From NCBI GenBank assembly GCA_038210275.1, contig JBBQWV010000009.1:1-64000 (forward strand): a stretch of DNA of 64,000 nt. Reading direction: 5' to 3'. The notes under the pieces were generated by a model. That model made no database searches, was not told where the DNA came from, and saw nothing but the letters and a program-made list of their open reading frames with translations. The translations under genes were made by a program, and so were the position numbers. Positions 25,436-34,135 of the stretch are shown in pieces. Position 1 is the first letter of the stretch, and every line of letters starts with the position of its first letter. The DNA is from PALSA-1296 sp038210275. GTDB taxonomy: Bacteria; Bacteroidota; Ignavibacteria; Palsa-1295.

Positions 25436-25549
25436 GTCATTGCGAGGAATCCGCTTGCGGATGACGAAGCAATCTAAAATCTCTAACTTTTAGCTAAATG
25501 TTTAAGTTTTTAGATTGTTTCGTCGGGCTAAAGCCATCCTCGCAATGAC
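25436..25549. repeat. Complete CATTGCGAGGA inverted element
   Basis: The element begins GTCATTGCGAGGAATCCG and ends with the inverse TCCTCGCAATGAC. Internal sub-arms GACGAAGCAATCT and AGATTGTTTCGTC are also inverted, so a long hairpin can form around an AT-rich centre. The same layout recurs at 30260 and 31206. The rest of the 25325-25678 gap shows nothing else supportable except a possible weak promoter just before the glycosyltransferase. Confidence 0.85.
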
Positions 25550-25678
25550 AAGCATCTCAATTTCTCTATTCTTCTTCTCAATTCACAATTTCATAATCAT
25601 TAGGTTATAGTTAGCCAATACCTGTCGGGTATTTTTGCATTCGGAATATTCTATACATTTATAACAGAGGATATAACG

Positions 25679-26863
25679 ATGAGAATAGCTTATTTTGCCG
25701 GATCAATGAAGCAAGGACAGGACGGCGTGACGAGGGTTCTTTATAGAACAAGTGAGTATTTGCAGGAAAAAGGTATCCCGCATATTTTCTTTTCCCCAGT
25801 ACTTCCGACAGAAAATGAATTACCTGTGCCGATGCACAAGATTCCTTCTGTTCAATTTCCTTTGAATAATGGCTATCGAGTTTCGCTTCCCGGGCAGAAA
25901 CAGATCGACGAGGCTCTTGCAGATTTCCAACCAGATATTCTTCATATCAATAGTCCTTGCTCGCTTGGTTATGCAGCGATCAAGTATGGACAAAAGCATT
26001 CGATTCCTGTTGTTGCGACATATCATACTCATTTTGCAAGTTATGCCCGATATTACCGGGTTAGAATATTAGAGCGCTTTAGTTGGTCGTATTTTCGTAA
26101 TCTTTATAATAGTTGCGACCGGGTGTTCGTCCCATCCGAACCAATTCTCGATGAACTTCGCGAGCATAGAATGAAGAATCTCGAATTCATTCCTCATGGA
26201 GTCGATACTCAGCTTTTTCATCCGATGCATCGCTCCGAACATTGGAAAAGTGAACTTGGCATTGCGGGAAAGACTGCATTGCTATTCGCAGGCAGACTTG
26301 TATGGGAAAAGGATATTAAGACCTTAGCATCAACATATCGGATACTTCAATCAAAACGCAATGACATTGCCTTTGTCATTGCCGGAGACGGACCGGTTCG
26401 CAAAGATCTCGAAGTACTCATGCCCGAAGCCATATTTCTCGGCTATCAGACAGGGAAAAGCCTATCTACTGCATACGCTTCAAGCGATATGTTTGTCTTC
26501 CCTTCAACAACAGAAACATTTGGCAATGTAACGCTGGAAGCAATGTCATCAGGTATTCTGCCAGTCTGTGCAAATAAAGGCGGCGCAAGCGGTTTTATTA
26601 AAAATGGTATTACCGGTTTACTTTCAAAACCTTGCGACGCTGAAGATATGGCTGAGAAGATCGAATCACTTCTCGATCATCCTGAGCGGATGAAAGAAAT
26701 GGCAAAGCAGGCATTTCTTTACGGGCAAGAACAAACATGGCAACGGAGTTTCGAAAAGATGCTGATGAGTTACGATGAAGTCGGCAGGGAATATGCGGCG
26801 AAGAGAAGTATTAATACCGGAAAACCGAAAAGAAGAATCTCCCAGTTTATCCTTCAGCACTAA
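25679..26863 (+). CDS. Glycosyltransferase family 4, mannosyltransferase-like
   Basis: At 394 residues it has the GT-B fold. The N-terminal 'GSMKQGQDGVTRVLYRTSEYL' is the acceptor-side glycine loop, and 'VATYHTHFASYARYYR' resembles MgtA-type mannosyltransferases. The nucleotide-sugar side has 'FAGRLVWEKDI' and 'IAGDGPVRKDLE', and the E-x7-E motif is ETFGNVTLE. It probably builds a glycolipid or exopolysaccharide. Its 3' end overlaps the end of the convergent phosphatase gene by 17 bases. Confidence 0.92.
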   Translation: MRIAYFAGSMKQGQDGVTRVLYRTSEYLQEKGIPHIFFSPVLPTENELPVPMHKIPSVQFPLNNGYRVSLPGQKQIDEALADFQPDILHINSPCSLGYAAIKYGQKHSIPVVATYHTHFASYARYYRVRILERFSWSYFRNLYNSCDRVFVPSEPILDELREHRMKNLEFIPHGVDTQLFHPMHRSEHWKSELGIAGKTALLFAGRLVWEKDIKTLASTYRILQSKRNDIAFVIAGDGPVRKDLEVLMPEAIFLGYQTGKSLSTAYASSDMFVFPSTTETFGNVTLEAMSSGILPVCANKGGASGFIKNGITGLLSKPCDAEDMAEKIESLLDHPERMKEMAKQAFLYGQEQTWQRSFEKMLMSYDEVGREYAAKRSINTGKPKRRISQFILQH

Positions 26864-28115
26864 TTCGTTTCGCAATGACAACCGTAATATCATCGCTTAC
26901 TGCAAGAACAGCTTTATCGGAAAGAGCTGACTCAATCGAGCTACCACTTGTCTCCAACAGCTGCACAAAATTTTCTACTCCTTTTGTACCGATCATGTGC
27001 CCTTCGCTTACTGCTTCGGATAATCCGTCGGTGTAAAGCACCATGGCTGAACCTTCCGGAAAACTTATTTCAGAAACGGTAAAATCATAATTTGAAATTA
27101 CTCCCAGAGGTACGCCACCCGTCGGGATTTCAGAAAATTTTCCATCAATGGAATACAAGATCGGTCTTGGATGACCGCAGACGATAGCACTTATTTTTCC
27201 GCTTCCACTATCAATAACTGCAAAGACGGCAGTGATGTAGCGCTCTGAAGCTGTGCTTTCATAGATCAAGCGGTTTAAATCGGCAATCATTTCTTTTAGA
27301 TCGATCTGCCCGGAACGAAGCGGAGCAATGAGCGCTCGGAGAGATGCTTGCAGACCTGACATTAGTATTGCCGCACTAATCCCCTTCCCAACAACATCAG
27401 CGATTGCAACTAATGCCTTAGTTTCGCTCAGTTTAATAATATCATAATAATCACCGCCGACAAGTTCGCTTTGCTTGGAATATGCATTGAAAGAAAGTCC
27501 ATTTATTTCAGGCAATACTTGAGGTAAGAGTGATTGCTGTATTTCGCGGGCTAATCGAAGTTCGGCTTCAAATCGCTCTCGCTTCCGTTCGGATTCGAAG
27601 AGCGCTGCATTGGTAAGAGCAATTCCGGTGAGAAGGGAAAGCGACTCAAGATAGTTTTGTTCTGCGGCAACATCAGCTTCCGGAGAAAGTGATTTTCCAA
27701 AACCAAGAAATGCAATGATCTCCTGCTGCTCTGAATCGAAGATCGGAAGTGTAAAATGTGTTCTCTCCGGAGGTGAGAATAACCACGTCTCAAGCATTTC
27801 GAACGAGATCTCTTGCGGCAGATCAAAATTTCGAAATCCTGATCGGCTTGTCAAATGATACCGGTGGTCACCATGTTCCATCTTCGCCACCAAATATCCA
27901 AACCCTTCGGTGATCAGTCCTTTCCCCATGATCGTTCTCAGTACACTTTTGAGAATTCCTTCCGGACCAAGATCGGGAGTAAGTGTACGGGCAAATTCTA
28001 AAAGTGAACGCATAGCAAATCTCTCGCGGCGCAAGTCGCGATCAAGATCCGGGTTCTGGGATTGAGCGTTTGGGGTTAAGTCCACTTCTTCTCTATTTAC
28101 AATAACAGATAACAT
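26847..28115 (-). CDS. RsbU/SpoIIE-type serine phosphatase with GAF-like domain
   Basis: The C-terminal 220 residues are a PP2C-like phosphatase: SKQSELVGGDYYDI, IADVVGKGISAAILMS, CGHPRPILY, LYTDGLSEA and SDDITVVI hold the metal-binding aspartates. The N-terminal part (about 35-180) looks like a GAF sensor domain, connected by a helix (RERFEAELRLAREIQQSLLP) that is the usual linker. Such proteins dephosphorylate anti-anti-sigma factors in partner-switching. No anti-sigma pair is nearby. Confidence 0.92.
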   Translation of the reverse strand: MLSVIVNREEVDLTPNAQSQNPDLDRDLRRERFAMRSLLEFARTLTPDLGPEGILKSVLRTIMGKGLITEGFGYLVAKMEHGDHRYHLTSRSGFRNFDLPQEISFEMLETWLFSPPERTHFTLPIFDSEQQEIIAFLGFGKSLSPEADVAAEQNYLESLSLLTGIALTNAALFESERKRERFEAELRLAREIQQSLLPQVLPEINGLSFNAYSKQSELVGGDYYDIIKLSETKALVAIADVVGKGISAAILMSGLQASLRALIAPLRSGQIDLKEMIADLNRLIYESTASERYITAVFAVIDSGSGKISAIVCGHPRPILYSIDGKFSEIPTGGVPLGVISNYDFTVSEISFPEGSAMVLYTDGLSEAVSEGHMIGTKGVENFVQLLETSGSSIESALSDKAVLAVSDDITVVIAKRISAEG

Positions 28116-28166
28116 TTAGAGGATGTGTTCTGTTAGCATAAAACTTACATCATCACCTAAATTCCT

Positions 28167-28703
28167 ATGAAAATCTATCTTTCTCTTTTTCTAATAAGTG
28201 CGTTAGTATTTGGATCATGCACATCGAGCAACGAAAATTCAATGAGGGTTTATTTCTCACCACACGGCGGTGCGGAAGAAGCAATAGTTGAAGCTATCGA
28301 GAATGCTCAATCCGAAATACTTGTCCAGGCTTATAGTCTTACTTCACAGCCAATTGTTGATGCCTTAATCAAAATGCACAAAGACAGCGTGAATGTAAGG
28401 CTAATACTTGATAGACAGGCTGAAACTGGAGAAAAAGAAAAAGATGCGTTGCGTCAACTTAATACAGAAAAAATAAGTGTAAAAATAGATGGGGTTGCTG
28501 GTTTAGCTCATAATAAGGTTATGATTATAGATTCAGTCATAACAATTACCGGAAGTTATAACTATTCAAGAAATGCAGAGGAAAGAAATCGGGAAAATTT
28601 GATCATAATTAGAGATAGAACAATTGCAATGGATTATCTCGATCATTGGAATATGAGGGACTCGTCATCAAGAGTAGCCAAGAAAAGACTTAAACGCAAG
28701 TAA
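28167..28703 (+). CDS. Lipoprotein phospholipase D-family nuclease
   Basis: A lipoprotein signal (SALVFGSC, Cys18) is followed by one PLD domain. The HKD motif is HNKVMIID (His115, Lys117, Asp122), with the family's downstream GSYNYS and E-N segments. At 178 residues it resembles the Nuc/Zucchini-type single-HKD endonucleases, which dimerise to form one active site. An envelope-anchored nuclease could scavenge or restrict extracellular DNA (inference). Confidence 0.87.
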   Translation: MKIYLSLFLISALVFGSCTSSNENSMRVYFSPHGGAEEAIVEAIENAQSEILVQAYSLTSQPIVDALIKMHKDSVNVRLILDRQAETGEKEKDALRQLNTEKISVKIDGVAGLAHNKVMIIDSVITITGSYNYSRNAEERNRENLIIIRDRTIAMDYLDHWNMRDSSSRVAKKRLKRK

Positions 28704-28720
28704 GATTTCCGGCCAACCAG

Positions 28721-28793
<73 letters not shown>

Positions 28794-28848
28794 AAACAAG
28801 CTTAAACTTTAAGCTTAAATCTTGATAACGGGCATCTAACACCGAAAT

Positions 28849-30237
28849 CTACCTTGTAGGTTTCCATCCTTTCTCAATTAGTCTTTCGCCCACAGGACAT
28901 TCATCGCAGCGTTTGGCAGTGCAATAATTGCGGAATAAGTATAATCCGCCTTGTTCGCCAAGCGTTGTATTGAGTTTTTCGGACTCTACAAGCTCCTGTT
29001 CTATCACCTGAAGATACTGCGCGCTTGCCCTCGAAGGATATTCTGCCCATTGCTGACGTAGCGGTTTGACTAATTTCTGAATATCTTCCTGCGAAATGCC
29101 CTTTCTTTTTGCTCGTTCAGTCTCAATTGCCATCCGGCATGGAAGAATGACGTTAATCATCATCGCACGTCTGCGTTCTTCGCCGAGCAGTGCATGAGGC
29201 TGCTCAAGCGATTGTTTAAATGAGGTATGGCTTTCCCAGAACAGAGAATCGCTGAGATCATATTTTATATCTTCGTCAATAGAAAAATCTTTTCGAGAAA
29301 AATATTTTTCAGCCAAAACCGCAGCAAGTGCAATGCGGCGATAGGGGGTATTCAGTGGACGAAGTCTGAAAAATGCCCAATCACTTTCTCCGAGTTGTTC
29401 GGAAATATCATAATCAATTTTTAGCGCTTCCCACTTTGCTGATAGATCTAAAAGATGATCATTAACATCAAGTGTAAATTCTTGTTGAGGTTTTACAAGC
29501 AATCCTGATGTTCCAAAATACAGAGCTTCAAAAATTGCATGGAGATCATTTGCGCTTTCATTTTCTCTTATTTTTTGCAAAAGCGATCCCGGAAGCAGTC
29601 TTGTGAGTTCTATAAACGGAGTTCTGTTCTCGGAATACCCCAGAGCATCAAAAATGAGTTCGTACACTTTATCGAGAATCAGTTCGTCAGTGATTGTGCT
29701 TCCAACACCCTGAACAATTCGCGCTATTCGTTCATCTAACCTTGCTTCGCCCATTTGCCGAATGACTTTTCGTTTGAATTTCATCGGCACAGAAAGATTA
29801 TGCGGAAAGCACGGCAGTTCAGGAGCGCGGGCAAATTGCTTTTCGAAAAGCTCTTGCCAAAATGTGCGCTGATCGAATGCAAGATTATCGCGTAAGATAA
29901 GAACAGGAATTTTCGGAGAAGCCATTTGTAATTCGTCCAAGTCTGCATCTAAGACAACATGCAAAATAACCTGCGAATATTTTTTATCATCGGAATGACC
30001 ATGATGCTCCCAATCGCTGACAGTTTTGTGAAGTTCAATGTCGCCTTTAATGCGGATTCCATCAAGCACGATCTCGCCATTCATAAAATCCGGACCGCCA
30101 CGATGATCGTTATGATCGCCCGGATGATTTATTATAATAGGACTTCCATCAGATAAAAGAGGATGCTGCACAAGAAATCTGGATTGATCTTTCCAGATCT
30201 CATGTAAAAGTGATTCGGCAAGTATATCTGATTTCAT
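28849..30237 (-). CDS. DUF2851 family protein
   Basis: The 462-residue protein begins with the family block 'DILAESLLHEIWKDQSRFLVQ', followed by 'NHPGDHNDHRGGPDFMNGEIVLDG' and 'GDIELHKTVSDWEHHGHSDDKKYSQVILHVV', whose histidines and acidic residues resemble a metal-dependent endonuclease core. The C-terminus has cysteines (YCTAKRCDECPVG) that are conserved in the family. No function is established. It appears to be a single-gene transcript. Confidence 0.88.
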   Translation of the reverse strand: MKSDILAESLLHEIWKDQSRFLVQHPLLSDGSPIIINHPGDHNDHRGGPDFMNGEIVLDGIRIKGDIELHKTVSDWEHHGHSDDKKYSQVILHVVLDADLDELQMASPKIPVLILRDNLAFDQRTFWQELFEKQFARAPELPCFPHNLSVPMKFKRKVIRQMGEARLDERIARIVQGVGSTITDELILDKVYELIFDALGYSENRTPFIELTRLLPGSLLQKIRENESANDLHAIFEALYFGTSGLLVKPQQEFTLDVNDHLLDLSAKWEALKIDYDISEQLGESDWAFFRLRPLNTPYRRIALAAVLAEKYFSRKDFSIDEDIKYDLSDSLFWESHTSFKQSLEQPHALLGEERRRAMMINVILPCRMAIETERAKRKGISQEDIQKLVKPLRQQWAEYPSRASAQYLQVIEQELVESEKLNTTLGEQGGLYLFRNYCTAKRCDECPVGERLIEKGWKPTR

Positions 30238-30259
30238 TCTATCGGAGTTTTTTTATTGT

Positions 30260-30377
30260 GTCATTGCGAGGAGTCCGCCGCGACGGATTAGTCCGACGTG
30301 GAAATCTAAAAATTTAAGATTTGCTCCATAGTTAAAGATCTTAGATCGCCACGCTCCCTTCGGTCACTCGCGATGAC
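30260..30377. repeat. CATTGCGAGGA inverted element, diverged right arm
   Basis: The left arm is GTCATTGCGAGGAGTCCG and the right arm ends CACTCGCGATGAC. The right arm includes CTCCCTTCGGTCACTCGCG, typical of a diverged copy. It fills the gap between the DUF2851 gene and pyrF and may act as a terminator for converging or read-through transcripts. Confidence 0.75.
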
Positions 30378-30387
30378 ATGGTTGTAA

Positions 30388-31182
30388 TCATCTCATCTGC
30401 TCCACAAGTTTTATTGCTGCCGCTCTTGCAGCTTCTGCAAAATCTTTTCCTTTCGATGCTCCGCATACTGCTCGGCTGACATTGATAAGCGCCAAGCCAT
30501 TGCCATTTGCTGCTAACACTTCTTCCAACGAGCCGCCTTGTGCGCCGATTCCGGGGATAAGGAAAGGTAGTTCGGGAGCGCGGTCTCGTAATGCTTTTAA
30601 CTCCGACGGTTTCGTCGCGCCGACAACAAGTCCGCAATTTTGTTTTGCGTTATTCCATTCACGCACTTTATCTGTCACTTCTTCGTAAAGTTTTTTTCCG
30701 TTCTTGAGTTCAAGATATTGAAAATCTTTTGCGCCCTGATTCGATGTCAGTCCTAAAAAAAATACTCCTCGGTCATCTCTTTTTAAAAAAGACTCAACAG
30801 AATCTGTTCCCATATAAGGGCTGATCGTAATTGAATCAAACGCAAATTGCTCCTGATATGCCAAAGCATATTGATCACTTGTAGCTCCGATGTCGCCGCG
30901 CTTAATATCAGCGATGGTCAGAATTTCATTTGGAATCGCCGCCAGTGTTCCTTCAAGTGCTTGAATACCTTTCACTCCATACGCTTCATAATATGCAATG
31001 TTTGGCTTATAGGCACATGCTAAATCTTTTGTTGCATCAATGATAGCTTTGTTGAATGCAAGTACAGGGTTTGCTTCTCCTTGTAAAATTTCCGGTACGG
31101 CACTGAGCGCTGTATCTAAGCCGATACAAAGTTTGGAATTAGTTTTTGCCTGTGCGGATTTTATTTTTTCTATGAATGTCAT
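30388..31182 (-). CDS. pyrF: Orotidine 5'-phosphate decarboxylase (type 2)
   Basis: This 264-residue long form carries 'KLCIGLDTAL', the catalytic 'ADIKRGDIGATSDQYA' block and 'FLIPGIGAQGGSLEE' near the phosphate-binding end. It decarboxylates OMP to UMP, the last step of de novo pyrimidine synthesis. Dispersed repeats flank it on both sides. Confidence 0.95.
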   Translation of the reverse strand: MTFIEKIKSAQAKTNSKLCIGLDTALSAVPEILQGEANPVLAFNKAIIDATKDLACAYKPNIAYYEAYGVKGIQALEGTLAAIPNEILTIADIKRGDIGATSDQYALAYQEQFAFDSITISPYMGTDSVESFLKRDDRGVFFLGLTSNQGAKDFQYLELKNGKKLYEEVTDKVREWNNAKQNCGLVVGATKPSELKALRDRAPELPFLIPGIGAQGGSLEEVLAANGNGLALINVSRAVCGASKGKDFAEAARAAAIKLVEQMR

Positions 31183-31205
31183 ATTGTGATGATATTTATT
31201 TTTGT

Positions 31206-31319
31206 GTTATTGCGAGGAGTCCGCTTGCGGACGACGAAGCAATCTAAAAATCTTTAATAGCTCAGTAATCCTAAATTTTTTAGATTGCTTCGTCGGGCTA
31301 AAGCCCTCCTCGCAATGAC
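31206..31319. repeat. Complete CATTGCGAGGA inverted element
   Basis: It opens TTATTGCGAGGAGTCCGC and closes TCCTCGCAATGAC, with inner arms GACGAAGCAATCT and AGATTGCTTCGTC. It is nearly identical to the 25436 element apart from the AT-rich centre. It lies directly upstream of pyrF. Confidence 0.88.
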
Positions 31320-31329
31320 ACATTAAGAA

Positions 31330-32322
31330 CTAAGAACTAAGAACTCCCTGAGTCAACAACGCCGCGCCAATAATCCCTGCCTTTGTTCCAAGTTTTGCTG
31401 GGCGTATCTCGACTGAGTCCCGTTGATGTATTAGCGAGTGCGCCTTCAATGCTTCTCGTGCCGGATCAAGTATCATATCCCCTGCTTGCGAAATTCCACC
31501 TGTTACAAGAAAAAGCCGAATATCAAGCAGCGCAGCAACTGTTCCAAAACCGATGCCGAGAATTGTCCCCGCTTCAAACAAAACTTCTTTCGCAAAAGAA
31601 TCTCCGGCTTGTGCGGCTTCATAAATATCTTTCGGTTCAAGATTTCCTGTTGGCAGAAATGACCTGAGCGCAGATGGCTTCTTGCTTGCTTTCACTTTAT
31701 CAAGTGTCTGCGCTGATAGATATTTCTGCCCGAGATACGCTTCCAAACATCCTTTAATTCCGCTATTGGATTCAGGTCCTTGATAGTTGATCATGATATG
31801 ACCGAACTCCCCTGCTCCGCCAAAAGCTCCGCGAAATATTTTCCCATCGGCGACTATCGCTCCGCCCACTCCGGTGCCGAGCGTTGCAAGCATAAAAAAT
31901 TTCTCGCCTTTGCCTGCTCCGAATTTCTGCTCGGCAAGCGCTGCCGCTTTGGCATCGTTATCCATCACAACTAATTCAGAAATCGGAACAGCTTCTTTTA
32001 CATATTCAGCAAATGGCTCGACTTCCCATTTCGGAAAATTCGGAGGGTACTGCGCCAATGTTCTTTCAAAATTCATCGCGCCGGGTACTCCGATACCGAT
32101 CGCAGTAATATCCGGATACTGATGGATAAGCACATTGATATGGCGGGCAAGCAGTGCAGCCGTATCACGGGCTGTGGCATTCGGAGTAGTGAATGAAGTT
32201 TCGCGAAGAACTTTGCCTTTGATCAGATCAACAACGCCAAGTTTAATACTTGTCCCCCCTACATCAACGCCTATGGCGAGATCGGAAGTCGGGTTTCGGG
32301 TGTCGGGTGTCGAATCGGTCAT
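31330..32322 (-). CDS. ROK family sugar kinase, glucokinase-like, with degenerate zinc site
   Basis: The ATP-binding DVGGTSIK is at 20-27, the catalytic Asp is D123 within MDNDAKAAAL, LGTGVGGAIV is at about 148-157 and EFGH at 172-175. The usual ROK zinc motif CxCGxxGCxE is present only as QGPESNSGIKGCLEAY: three of the cysteines are replaced and only Cys192 and Glu194 remain. The first 15 residues are encoded by a GGTGTCGGGTGTCGG-type low-complexity stretch, so the true start may lie nearer SDLAIGVD. It probably phosphorylates a hexose. Confidence 0.88.
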   Translation of the reverse strand: MTDSTPDTRNPTSDLAIGVDVGGTSIKLGVVDLIKGKVLRETSFTTPNATARDTAALLARHINVLIHQYPDITAIGIGVPGAMNFERTLAQYPPNFPKWEVEPFAEYVKEAVPISELVVMDNDAKAAALAEQKFGAGKGEKFFMLATLGTGVGGAIVADGKIFRGAFGGAGEFGHIMINYQGPESNSGIKGCLEAYLGQKYLSAQTLDKVKASKKPSALRSFLPTGNLEPKDIYEAAQAGDSFAKEVLFEAGTILGIGFGTVAALLDIRLFLVTGGISQAGDMILDPAREALKAHSLIHQRDSVEIRPAKLGTKAGIIGAALLTQGVLSS

Positions 32323-32392
32323 TAGTTGTTAGTCTTTAGTCTTTAGCAGAAAAAATTTTGCTAATGACTAACGACTAAAGACTAATGACTAT
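32321..32392. repeat. Inverted TTAGTC/GACTAA repeat
   Basis: A run TTAGTTGTTAGTCTTTAGTC is followed, across a short poly-A/T spacer, by GCTAATGACTAACGACTAAA and further GACTAA units. The two halves are complementary and can form a long AT-rich hairpin. Its left end touches the ROK gene start and its right end supplies the last codons of the FtsB-like gene. Confidence 0.7.
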
Positions 32393-32705
32393 TCCTGTCT
32401 TCGCGATAAATAATTTCATCCCGCTTCTTCAAGTGATAGCGTTCGCGGGCAATGCGCTCGATTATTGTCGGGTCTTCTTTGCCGAGAAGATCAACACGCG
32501 ACTGAAGTTTATGCTCTTCTATATCGAGCGAAGCATCTTCGGATTTTAGTGCGCTGACATCCCGACGTAGCGAGACGTGGCGCCAGATTCCTTTATTCGC
32601 AAAAAGCAGAGTAGTAGAGAGGACAAGAATCGTCGCCGTAATAAGCAGGAGCTTCGGCGTCTTAAGAATTTTCCGAATGCGCTTTTTCAGCGCCAGTTTT
32701 GGCAT
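32382..32705 (-). CDS. FtsB/DivIC-like septum formation initiator
   Basis: The 107-residue protein has a basic cytosolic N-terminus, one membrane helix (about residues 18-37), and a periplasmic coiled coil (RRDVSALKSEDASLDIEEHKLQSRVDLLG). It ends with the 'IERIARERYHLKKRDEIIYR' segment conserved in FtsB/DivIC family proteins. It would bridge FtsL and FtsQ in the divisome. A TATATTTG element lies about 25 bases upstream. Confidence 0.87.
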   Translation of the reverse strand: MPKLALKKRIRKILKTPKLLLITATILVLSTTLLFANKGIWRHVSLRRDVSALKSEDASLDIEEHKLQSRVDLLGKEDPTIIERIARERYHLKKRDEIIYREDRNSH

Positions 32706-32726
32706 AAGGCATTAATCACAACATTG

Positions 32727-32734
32727 CAAATATA
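32727..32734 (-). promoter_or_regulatory. Bacteroidota-type -7 element for the FtsB-like gene
   Basis: TATATTTG fits TAnnTTTG and sits 22 bases upstream of the start codon. I do not see a good upstream TTTG at the expected distance. Confidence 0.45.
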
Positions 32735-32816
32735 CGAAGATTTTACCTAAGAGTGGGAATTTGTGGGATTTTAAGTTCTTTAAGGAGGATTTTATGAAAT
32801 GAAAGAACTCTTCGAG

Positions 32817-33938
32817 TTATTTTTTAAATAATTTCACAATTTCCGTGTCAGATTTTGATTGAATAAACTTTAGAGGTGTCATTCCATCATTATTTGAAGC
32901 ATTGGCGTCAGCGCCATAGTGCAATAGTAACGATATTATTTTCTTTTGTTCCACCTTATATTGTAAAAGTAAATCTGGATCCGCCATATACGCTCGCGGA
33001 TTTAGATAATATTTTTCAACAGCTCTGAGTAATACCGTATTCCCCTCACGGCTTTTTTTATTTACCTTTGCATGGTTTTCTAGAAGAAATTTTATAATGT
33101 CAAACTCTCCAAGACCGACAGCCATACTAAGTGCAGAGCTGGGAATACTACTTAAATTTATATCGGCACCATTATCAATAAGAGCTTTAATGACATCAAT
33201 CCTTCGGTCTAATACTGCATATATAAGCGGAGTACCATTCAAAGAATCGACAGCATTAATATCTGCTCCATGATGCACAAGAAGGCTTATTACAGATGTA
33301 TCTTCATAATCCCACGCTTTAAATAATGGCGTTTGACTATCATTATTTTTTGCGTTCGGATCAGCTCCGGAATCTAAAAGAAGTGTGATAGTATGATAAC
33401 GATCCTTAATAGACGAAGTATAGCTAAAGCAAGAATGCAGTGGAGTATTACCATCTGAAAACCGCCTAATATTTACTTTAGCTCCTCGTTGCAAGAGCAA
33501 TGAAACCATTTCTGAAGTAGAATATTTAGCAGCCATACATAATAAAGGGGCACAGTTCTCATGTGTCGAATCAATATAATTGATATTGAAACCGAAATCA
33601 AGAAATAGCTTTAACATCTCATATTGACTGGCGTCCATTGTTTCAAAAAGAATACTATATCCACGATTATCTACAGCATAGGGGTCAGCGCCTAAAGAAA
33701 GTAATAATCTACTCGCCTGAACATGATACCACGCGGTACTTATATAAAGAAGGGTAAACCCGCAGGTATCTGTTGCAGTAATTAGCGATGAGTCATCATT
33801 TAAATATTTTTTAAGGGCAATTGTATCGCCGGATTGTGCAGCTTGAATAGCTCCAGTTGGTAGTTGTTTCTTCACTTGAGAAGGATTTCCAAAGGTGAGG
33901 ACTAAGAACAAAGCAGTAATTGAGAATACGTTTTTCAT
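32817..33938 (-). CDS. Exported ankyrin-repeat protein
   Basis: The ATG at 33938 gives a signal peptide (MKNVFSITALFLVLTFG); the longer frame starts 28 codons upstream without one. The protein is then made of about nine ankyrin repeats, with units such as 'DGNTPLHSCFSY...LLLDSGADPNAKNND', 'TPLIYAVLDRRIDVIKALIDNGADIN' and 'LLLHYGADANASNNDGMTPL'. Likely a periplasmic or surface scaffold with an unknown partner. Compared with its neighbours to the left it is more AT-rich, and it begins an accessory-looking stretch. Confidence 0.88.
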   Translation of the reverse strand: MKNVFSITALFLVLTFGNPSQVKKQLPTGAIQAAQSGDTIALKKYLNDDSSLITATDTCGFTLLYISTAWYHVQASRLLLSLGADPYAVDNRGYSILFETMDASQYEMLKLFLDFGFNINYIDSTHENCAPLLCMAAKYSTSEMVSLLLQRGAKVNIRRFSDGNTPLHSCFSYTSSIKDRYHTITLLLDSGADPNAKNNDSQTPLFKAWDYEDTSVISLLVHHGADINAVDSLNGTPLIYAVLDRRIDVIKALIDNGADINLSSIPSSALSMAVGLGEFDIIKFLLENHAKVNKKSREGNTVLLRAVEKYYLNPRAYMADPDLLLQYKVEQKKIISLLLHYGADANASNNDGMTPLKFIQSKSDTEIVKLFKK

Positions 33939-34135
33939 TTTAAAATAGATCGTTTGAAGCCTTCGATAAAACGGCGTATTAATACTCTTCGTTCTTTCTA
34001 ATACTGGACTAAGCTTTCCCAAATATAAATGTTGATAAGTAATCCTCGACGATGGTACGAACTACAATATTTAGGCTGGTCAAGAAGTAACAATGCTTTG
34101 AAATTACATTAACTTAATTTGCGTTACAAAAAGGT

